NCBI GenBank assembly: GCA_036399715.1
Contig: DASWMO010000183.1
Span: 1 to 18,570 of the forward strand
Length of the DNA: 18,570 bases
Direction: 5' to 3'
DNA from: DASVSE01 sp036399715
Lineage (GTDB): Bacteria; Bacteroidota; Rhodothermia; Rhodothermales; Rubricoccaceae
Positions 13,898 through 18,570 of the stretch are shown here, piece by piece. A model generated the notes under the pieces. It saw only the letters and a list, made by a program, of their open reading frames with translations, ran no database searches and was not told the origin of the DNA. A program made the position numbers and the translations under genes. How positions within the stretch are numbered: the stretch's first letter is position 1; the number at the start of each line of letters is the position of its first letter.

Positions 13898-15313
13898 TTG
13901 AGCAAGAAGCGTGTGTTCGTCGTCGACGACGACCCCAAGATCGGAGACCTCTTCGCGACCGTCCTCGCCCGCGACGGCTACGCGACGAAGGGATTCACGA
14001 CCGCCGAGGCCCTCCTCCAGACCATCGACGACGGGACGGTCCCGGACCTCGTCCTGACGGACCTGATGATGCCCGACATCTCGGGCATGCAGCTTATCGA
14101 GGCGCTGCGGACGCGCAACGTGAGCGCACCCGTGATCGTGATGACGGCCCACTCGTCCGTCCAGACGGCCGTCGAGGCGATGCGGACCGGCGCATTCCAC
14201 TACCTCCAGAAGCCCGTCAACCTCGAAGAGATGCGGGCGCTTCTCGCGAAGGCGCTCGACCTCTACGCGGACAAGCAGGAGCTCCAGGAGATCAAGCGGG
14301 AGCGGAAGCAGAAGAACTCCCCGAGCCGCATCCTCGGCGACTCGGACGAGGTCCAGCGCGTCCGCGACACCATCGAGACGCTCGCCGACATCCCCAACAC
14401 GATCGTCCTCGTGCGCGGCGAGACCGGGACCGGCAAGAACCTCGTCGCCCAGAGCCTGCACTACGCCTCGCGGTGGGCCGCGGGCCGCTTTCTGGAGATC
14501 AACTGCGCGGCGCTCCCGGACAACCTGCTCGAATCCGAGATGTTCGGCTACGAGAAGGGCGCCTTCACCGACGCGCGCGCGGCCAAGCCCGGCCTGCTCG
14601 AAGTCGCCGACGGCGGGACGCTCTTTCTCGACGAGATCGACTCGATGAGCCTCGCGCTGCAGTCCAAGCTGCTCTCGTTCCTCGAGTCGCGCACGTTCCG
14701 CCGCCTCGGCGGGACGGACGACATCAAGGTCACGACGCGCATCGTCTGCGCGACGAACGCCAACCTCCAGGAGCGCGTCGCCGAGAAGGCGTTCCGCAAG
14801 GACCTCCTGTACCGAATCAACGTCGTCTCGGTCGAGCTGCCGCCGCTTCGGCGGATGGGCCGCGACGTGCTCGCGATCGCGGCGACGGTCGGCGCGGGCT
14901 ACGCGCGCGAGTTCGCCAAGCCCTTCGAGGGCTTCACGCCCGAGGCCGAGGCGCGCCTGCTCGGCCACGACTGGCCCGGCAACGTCCGCGAGCTGCGCAA
15001 CGTCCTGGAGCGGGCCCTCATCTTCTCCCGCACGCCGCGCCTCGACGCCGCCGACCTCGTGCTGATGAACGCCGACGCGTTCGACACCGAGGTCTCGGAC
15101 GCCGACACGTTCCGCACGCGCTCCGGCAACACGCTCGAAAGCCTGGAGCGCGAGTACATCCGCCACACGCTCGCCCAGAACGCCGGCACGTCCTACGCCG
15201 ACGTCGCCAAGATGCTCGGAATCTCCAAGAAGACGCTCTGGGAGAAGCGCAAGCGCTACAGCCTCGACGCCGGTGCCGAGGCCGGCGCCGACGCTGACGA
15301 GACGGACGCCTGA
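13898..15313 (+). CDS. NtrC-family sigma-54-dependent response regulator
   Basis: 471 residues from a TTG start (MSKKRVFVVDDDPKIG). Receiver domain 1-118: acidic Asp10/Asp11, phosphoacceptor Asp55 (VLTDLMMPD), Thr83 and Lys105. The AAA+ domain (about 143-375) has Walker A GETGTGK (174-180), followed by Asn where Glu is usual; the sigma-54 contact loop reads GAFTDA (221-226) instead of GAFTGA; Walker B is TLFLDEID (241-248). An arginine-finger segment FRKDLLYRINVVSVELPPLRRM and HDWPGNVRELRNVLERA follow. A Fis-type helix-turn-helix ends the protein (TSYADVAKMLGISKKTLWEKRKRY). It activates RNA polymerase with sigma-54 at enhancer-dependent promoters. No histidine kinase is adjacent. A TACCATCC motif 30 nt upstream may be its promoter. 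deoC follows 52 bp downstream. Confidence 0.95.
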   Translation: MSKKRVFVVDDDPKIGDLFATVLARDGYATKGFTTAEALLQTIDDGTVPDLVLTDLMMPDISGMQLIEALRTRNVSAPVIVMTAHSSVQTAVEAMRTGAFHYLQKPVNLEEMRALLAKALDLYADKQELQEIKRERKQKNSPSRILGDSDEVQRVRDTIETLADIPNTIVLVRGETGTGKNLVAQSLHYASRWAAGRFLEINCAALPDNLLESEMFGYEKGAFTDARAAKPGLLEVADGGTLFLDEIDSMSLALQSKLLSFLESRTFRRLGGTDDIKVTTRIVCATNANLQERVAEKAFRKDLLYRINVVSVELPPLRRMGRDVLAIAATVGAGYAREFAKPFEGFTPEAEARLLGHDWPGNVRELRNVLERALIFSRTPRLDAADLVLMNADAFDTEVSDADTFRTRSGNTLESLEREYIRHTLAQNAGTSYADVAKMLGISKKTLWEKRKRYSLDAGAEAGADADETDA

Positions 15314-15365
15314 CACTGCCGGCCCCGCACGGGATGATCCGGCTTTCTGCACCCTCACCGGTTCC

Positions 15366-16193
15366 ATGACCTCGACTGAGAAAGACGCCCTCGCCGCCCG
15401 CCTCGCCGGCACTGCCGCACCGGTCGCGCCGGGCCTCGCGACGGCCCTCGAACGCATGCTCGGCGCCGGGGCGAGCCGCTTCGGCCTCCGCGCCGATCGC
15501 ACGGGCGCCGCCGACGCGTGCGCGCTCGCGCCGCCGCTCGCGCGCCTCATCGACCACACCGTCCTCAAGCCCGACACGACCGAGGCGGACGTGCGCGCAC
15601 TCTGCAAGGAGGCCCGCCAGAACTGCTTCGCGAGCGTCTGCATCAGCCCCGTCTGGGTGCCCGTCGCGGCCGAGGAACTCGCCGGGCAGACGTCGCTCGT
15701 GTGCACGGTCGTCGGCTTCCCGAGCGGGGCCGTGCGGACGGCCGTGAAGGCGTACGAGACCGAGGTCGCCGTCGCCGACGGCGCGGCCGAGATCGACATG
15801 GTGATCGGCATCGGGCGCCTGAAGTCCGGCTGGACGGCCGAAGTCGAGGCCGATATCCGGGCCGTCGTTGAGGCCGCGCAGGGGCGGACGGTCAAGGTCA
15901 TTCTGGAAACCGCGCTGCTGACCGACGAGGAGAAGGTCATCGCGTGCGTGCTCGCTCAGAACGCCGGGGCGGACTTCGTCAAGACGTCGACGGGCTTCGC
16001 GTCGTCCGGCGCGAGCCCGCAGGACGTGGCGCTGATGCGGCGCGTCGTCGGGGACACGATGGGCGTCAAGGCATCGGGCGGCATCCGGTCGCTCGAGGAC
16101 GCTCAGGCGATGGTCGCCTCGGGCGCGACGCGCCTCGGCGTGAGCGCCTCGATCGCTATCTTGAAAGGCCTCCGGTCCGACGCCACGTACTAG
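15366..16193 (+). CDS. deoC: Deoxyribose-phosphate aldolase (DeoC)
   Basis: Cleaves 2-deoxyribose 5-phosphate into glyceraldehyde 3-phosphate and acetaldehyde in deoxynucleoside breakdown. 275 residues from the ATG at 15366. The catalytic core is clear: LIDHTVLKPDTT (62-72), CISPVWVPVA, EIDMVIGIGRLKSG (Asp144), GADFVKTSTGF with the Schiff-base Lys206, and GVKASGGIRSLEDA with the second active-site Lys235. The first 55 or so residues are an Ala-rich extension beyond the usual enzyme start. It lies between a sigma-54 activator and two SPOR lipoproteins, with only 1 nt before the next start; no other nucleoside-catabolism genes are present. Upstream in-frame codons exist, but they overlap the regulator and are not conserved-looking. 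Confidence 0.96.
   Translation: MTSTEKDALAARLAGTAAPVAPGLATALERMLGAGASRFGLRADRTGAADACALAPPLARLIDHTVLKPDTTEADVRALCKEARQNCFASVCISPVWVPVAAEELAGQTSLVCTVVGFPSGAVRTAVKAYETEVAVADGAAEIDMVIGIGRLKSGWTAEVEADIRAVVEAAQGRTVKVILETALLTDEEKVIACVLAQNAGADFVKTSTGFASSGASPQDVALMRRVVGDTMGVKASGGIRSLEDAQAMVASGATRLGVSASIAILKGLRSDATY
16157..16164 (+). promoter_or_regulatory. Putative -7 element inside the end of deoC (TATCTTGA)
   Basis: TATCTTGA fits TAnnTT and lies 38 nt before the first SPOR lipoprotein start. It uses a TTG leucine codon followed by AAA in a gene that otherwise prefers CTC/CTG, which is what a promoter embedded in coding sequence would look like. It would let the SPOR pair be expressed apart from deoC. 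Confidence 0.35.
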
Positions 16194-16194
16194 C

Positions 16195-16782
16195 ATGTTG
16201 TCCCGCCGCCTCCGCTCCGCCGCGCGCCTGTCGGCGCATGCTGCCGCCACCCTCGCGCTCGGCGTCGCGCTCGCGGCGTGCTCGGGCACGCGCCCGCCGT
16301 CCGGACCCGATGCGGGCCCCACTGCCCCGCCCGACGCGACGCCGGCGACGTACCCGGCCTACGAGACCTTCGACGCGTCGCCATACGACGCCGCGCCGCC
16401 CGGCCGCGTCGAGATCGTCCACGACGTGCCGGCCGTCGTGATGGCGGGCCGCGTCGTCGTGCCCGCCCGCGCCGGCGCCCCGGCGCCGACCGAGCGCACG
16501 CCCCGTCAGGTGGACGGCTACCGGGTCCAGATCTTTTCGAGCAACAGCCGCGCCGCCGCCGAGCAGACCCGCGACGGCGCGGTCGCGTGGTGGTCGCGCG
16601 CGCGCAGCCGCACCGGCGCGCCGGCCGCGCTCGACCCACTCGTGGCATACCTCCAGCCGTATTACCGCGTCCGCCTCGGGGCGTTCGCGAGCGAGGAGGA
16701 CGCCGAAGCGGCCCTCGCGTTCGTACGCTCCGAGTACCCTGAAGCGTTTCTCGTCCCCGACGTCGTCACCGTCGTCGAATAG
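16195..16782 (+). CDS. SPOR-domain lipoprotein (first of tandem pair)
   Basis: 195 residues. Signal MLSRRLRSAARLSAHAAATLALGVALAACSGT, lipobox LAAC (Cys29). A Pro/Ala-rich linker follows, then a hydrophobic strand region (VEIVHDVPAVVMAGRVVVPARAG), and a C-terminal SPOR domain from about 105 (VDGYRVQIFSSNSRAAAEQTRDGAVAWW ... YYRVRLGAFASEEDAEAALAFVRSEYPEAFLVPDVVTVVE). SPOR domains bind denuded glycan strands of peptidoglycan, often at division sites, so an envelope or division-linked role is likely. The start is 1 nt after the deoC stop. It is a paralogue of the next gene, which lacks the middle strand region. Confidence 0.9.
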   Translation: MLSRRLRSAARLSAHAAATLALGVALAACSGTRPPSGPDAGPTAPPDATPATYPAYETFDASPYDAAPPGRVEIVHDVPAVVMAGRVVVPARAGAPAPTERTPRQVDGYRVQIFSSNSRAAAEQTRDGAVAWWSRARSRTGAPAALDPLVAYLQPYYRVRLGAFASEEDAEAALAFVRSEYPEAFLVPDVVTVVE

Positions 16783-16792
16783 CCCCCCGCCG

Positions 16793-17266
16793 ATGCTCCG
16801 CTCCCTCCCGCTGGCCGTCCTGCTCCTCGCCCTCTCGGCGTGCTCTGGCACCCGGCCCGATGCTGAGCCCACGCCGCCGGAAACGGTGAGCTATCCCGGC
16901 GAGCCCGCGCCCGAGGTGGCGCCCGCGCCTGCTCCGGTCTACGAGCCGACGCCCGCGCCGGTCTACGCGCCCGAGCCGGCGCCGAGCCGCCAGATGGAGG
17001 GCTTCCGGGTGCAGGTCTACGCCTCGGATTCGCAGGCCGGCGGCGAGCAGGCCCGCGCGGACGCGCAGGCGTGGTGGGCGGCCGAGCAGCGGCGCTCGGG
17101 CTTCACGGCCCCGCTGGACGCCTACGTCGTGACGCTCGACGGCCTCTACAAGGTTCGAATGGGCGCCTTCACCAACCGCGCCGACGCCGAGAGCGCGCTG
17201 GCACTCGTCCGCACGCGCTTCCCCGACGCCTTCCTCGTGCCGGACCTGGTGACGATCGACGGCTAG
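16793..17266 (+). CDS. SPOR-domain lipoprotein (second of tandem pair)
   Basis: 157 residues. Signal MLRSLPLAVLLLALSACSGT with lipobox LSAC (Cys17). The linker is strongly Pro-rich, with the repeated phrase PAPVY (APAPVYEPTPAPVYAPEPAP). The SPOR domain starts near residue 69: MEGFRVQVYASDSQAGGEQARADAQAWW, then YVVTLDGLYKVRMGAFTNRADAESALALVRTRFPDAFLVPDLVTIDG. Same architecture as the preceding gene and 10 nt after its stop, so a tandem duplication transcribed together. Expected location is the envelope, with the SPOR domain touching peptidoglycan. A hairpin begins directly after the stop. Confidence 0.92.
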   Translation: MLRSLPLAVLLLALSACSGTRPDAEPTPPETVSYPGEPAPEVAPAPAPVYEPTPAPVYAPEPAPSRQMEGFRVQVYASDSQAGGEQARADAQAWWAAEQRRSGFTAPLDAYVVTLDGLYKVRMGAFTNRADAESALALVRTRFPDAFLVPDLVTIDG

Positions 17267-17290
17267 ACCCGGGCGTAAACGCGGCCGGGT
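17267..17290 (+). terminator. Hairpin directly after the SPOR gene pair
   Basis: ACCCGG (17267-17272) pairs with CCGGGT (17285-17290), and inside them GCGT (17273-17276) pairs with ACGC (17279-17282). It starts at the base after the stop codon. There is no T-tract, so intrinsic termination is only suggested by position. Confidence 0.4.
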
Positions 17291-17301
17291 GAGGTGTCGT
17301 A

Positions 17302-17323
17302 GAGACGCGCCGCGGCGCGTCTC
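17302..17323. repeat. Perfect 22-nt palindrome between convergent genes
   Basis: GAGACGCGCCG followed directly by CGGCGCGTCTC, an uninterrupted palindrome between the SPOR pair and the convergent minus-strand gene. The wording (TAGAGACGCGCC...GGCGCGTCTC) resembles short palindromes dispersed in many genomes. It could serve as a terminator in both directions. Confidence 0.6.
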
Positions 17324-17353
17324 CGCTGTGCCAGTTCAACGAGGCGATCCAGA

Positions 17354-17890
17354 CTAGCGCTCCGGCTCAGCGACGAGGACGAGGCCCGCCGGCGCGCCCG
17401 AGTGCGCGTCGAGCGGCTCGCGGACGCTCCGCAGCACGAGTCCCGCCGCGGCGAGCACGCGCACCCACGACGCGAGCGTCCGGACGTACGTCGGCTCGCC
17501 GCCGAGGTCGAGAGGGCCGTCCTCGTACGGCCGCAGGGCGGCCGGGTGGACGGCTTCGACCACGACCCGCCCGCCCGCATCCAGCGACGCCCGCGCGGCG
17601 AGCAGCGCCGATGCCGCGCGCTGCGCCGGCGCCGACGCGTCGTCCGGGAGCGGCGTCAGCGGAAATGCGACCACGTCGGCTGCGATGCTGTTGTCACTCA
17701 CGACGACCACGCCGAGCGCCTCCAGGCCGACCGTCAGCCACGCCGCCTCGCCGGCGATGCGGACGCGCCCGCCCGGCGGCAGGCCGTCCAGGATCGCCTC
17801 GACGGTGGCGGCGTCGGCCGCCTCGCGCGACGCGCCGAGCATCGCCGTGCGGGGGCTGGGGATCAGGCGGAGCGGCGGGCGGTCGGACAT
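17354..17890 (-). CDS. Methyltransferase-like protein of unknown function
   Basis: 178 residues from the ATG at 17890 (MSDRPPLRLIPSPRTAMLGAS); the GTG at 17926 would add 12 residues and overlap a TATCCTCC motif that lies 29 nt before the ATG. The order of segments suggests a reduced Rossmann fold: GLPPGGRVRIAGEAAWLTVGLEALGVVVVSD (glycine loop and acidic end of strand 2), AADVVAFPLTPLPDD, then a helix, LDAGGRVVVEAVHP, YVRTLASWVRVLAAAGLVLRSVREPLDAH and a final strand GLVLVAEP. This is the layout of class I SAM-dependent methyltransferases, but the canonical GxGxG loop is not intact, so it may not bind SAM. No operon partner; divergent from dprA. Confidence 0.65.
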   Translation of the reverse strand: MSDRPPLRLIPSPRTAMLGASREAADAATVEAILDGLPPGGRVRIAGEAAWLTVGLEALGVVVVSDNSIAADVVAFPLTPLPDDASAPAQRAASALLAARASLDAGGRVVVEAVHPAALRPYEDGPLDLGGEPTYVRTLASWVRVLAAAGLVLRSVREPLDAHSGAPAGLVLVAEPER

Positions 17891-18001
17891 CGGCGTGGAG
17901 GCGTCGGACCGGGAGGATAGCGCCACGCTCAGGGCGCCCGGGTCCGCTGCGCCCCTGCCCGGACTACCTATCCGGCCCGTGCTGCGGGACGCCGGGGCGC
18001 G

Positions 18002-18009
18002 TAGGTTCT
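18002..18009 (+). promoter_or_regulatory. Putative -7 element close to the dprA start (TAGGTTCT)
   Basis: TAGGTTCT begins 11 nt before the dprA ATG. If it is the -7 element, transcription would start at or within a few bases of the ATG, giving a leaderless or nearly leaderless mRNA. The gene at 10965 has a similar arrangement. Confidence 0.35.
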
Positions 18010-18012
18010 GGC

Positions 18013-18570
18013 ATGTCCGACCGCTCCCTCTTCCCCGACCTCTCCGCCCCGGACGCCGGACTCGCTGCGGACGACGCCCGGGCGCTCGTCGCGCTCTCGC
18101 TCGTGGCCGGCGCCGGATCAGCGCGCATCCGGGCCCTCCTGACGCGCTTCGGCAGTGCGCATGCGGCGATGGCGGCGCCCGTCGCGCACCTGGCCGGCGT
18201 CGAGGGAGTCGGCCGCCAGACGGCGCAGGCCGTCCGCGCCTTCAGCGACTGGCCGGCCGTCGACCGCCAACTCGCCGGTGCGAACCGCGTCGGCGCCCGC
18301 CCGCTGTCATTTCTCGACGCGGATTACCCGGACCTGCTGCGACAGATCTACGATCCGCCGGCACTGCTCTGGCTCCGCGGCCGCCTCGACCCGGCCGACA
18401 CCCACGCCGTCGCAGTCGTCGGGACGCGGACGGCGACGGACTATGGCCGGCGCGTCGCCGAGGCGTTCGCGCGCGGGCTCGCCGAGGCGGGTGTGACCGT
18501 CGTGAGCGGCCTTGCGTACGGAATCGACGCCGCCGCACACACCGCCGCGCTCGACGCCGGCGGGCGCACC
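18013..18570 (+). CDS. dprA: DNA-processing protein DprA, 3' end cut by window
   Basis: The first 186 residues are visible from the ATG at 18013, and the frame is open to the window end. DprA binds incoming single-stranded DNA and loads RecA during natural transformation; it is also kept in many non-competent bacteria. The N-terminal part (about 20-80) is a helical SAM/HhH-like region (LSLVAGAGSARIRALLTRFGS, AGVEGVGRQTAQAVRAF). The Rossmann-fold core starts with the family phrases LDADYPDLLRQIYDPPALLWLRG (101-123), VAVVGTRTATDYGRRVAEAFARGLAEAGVTVVSGLAYGIDAAAHTAAL (133-180). VGTR replaces the commoner VGSR, a mild change. The C-terminal winged-helix part lies outside the window. Confidence 0.95.
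   Translation, partial: MSDRSLFPDLSAPDAGLAADDARALVALSLVAGAGSARIRALLTRFGSAHAAMAAPVAHLAGVEGVGRQTAQAVRAFSDWPAVDRQLAGANRVGARPLSFLDADYPDLLRQIYDPPALLWLRGRLDPADTHAVAVVGTRTATDYGRRVAEAFARGLAEAGVTVVSGLAYGIDAAAHTAALDAGGRT

Noticed and set aside
11662..13938. A 758-codon minus-strand open frame
   Set aside because: It is the opposite-strand shadow of the PQQ dehydrogenase and the start of the sigma-54 activator; its composition is the Arg/Ala/Gly mix of high-GC shadows and it contains no family motif.
13847..15940. A 697-codon minus-strand open frame
   Set aside because: Shadow of the sigma-54 activator and deoC.

Overview
The window looks like chromosome from a high-GC member of the Rhodothermota, most likely the Rubricoccaceae (Rubrivirga/Rubricoccus type). 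The evidence is a type IX secretion C-terminal sorting domain (TIGR04183-like), many small lipoproteins with Bacteroidota-style lipoboxes, frequent GTG and TTG starts without good Shine-Dalgarno sites, and recurring TAnnTT motifs upstream of genes that resemble the Bacteroidota -7 promoter element. No rRNA, tRNA, CRISPR array or transposase is visible.

Layout. 1-1296: 3' part of a membrane PAS-domain protein, convergent with murA (1311-2648, minus). 2843-4859: a CsbD-like stress protein and an acyl-CoA carboxylase carboxyltransferase subunit. 4908-5024: an intergenic inverted repeat of a widely dispersed kind. 5061-7346 (minus): a two-gene unit of egtB (ergothioneine sulfoxide synthase) followed after 3 nt by a class II-type histone deacetylase-family hydrolase. 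7428-9450: the most unusual region. A cell-surface lipoprotein gene and a T9SS-cargo gene are each followed by an imperfect inverted repeat with the architecture of an integron attC site, and a weaker third site lies upstream. No integrase is in the window, so this reads as a small CALIN-like (integrase-less) cassette cluster or the distal end of an integron. It is followed by a 21-bp x 8 tandem repeat (9577-9747) and an unrecognised minus-strand gene (9765-10235).

10392-13812 holds envelope genes: a stand-alone DUF6438-type lipoprotein, a DUF3833-like lipoprotein, a small secreted protein on the minus strand, and a PQQ-dependent sugar dehydrogenase with a second copy of the DUF6438-type domain fused to its C-terminus. 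13898-17266 runs as NtrC-type sigma-54 activator, deoC (deoxyribose-phosphate aldolase), and two tandem SPOR-domain lipoproteins, closed by hairpins. A minus-strand methyltransferase-like protein of unknown role (17354-17890) and the 5' part of dprA (18013 to the window end) finish the window.

Most of the window is core metabolism and envelope maintenance (peptidoglycan precursor synthesis, peptidoglycan-binding SPOR proteins, thiol protection, nucleoside catabolism, DNA uptake). The accessory character is concentrated at 7.4-9.75 kb. All assignments come from reading motifs and frames by eye; no database search was run.
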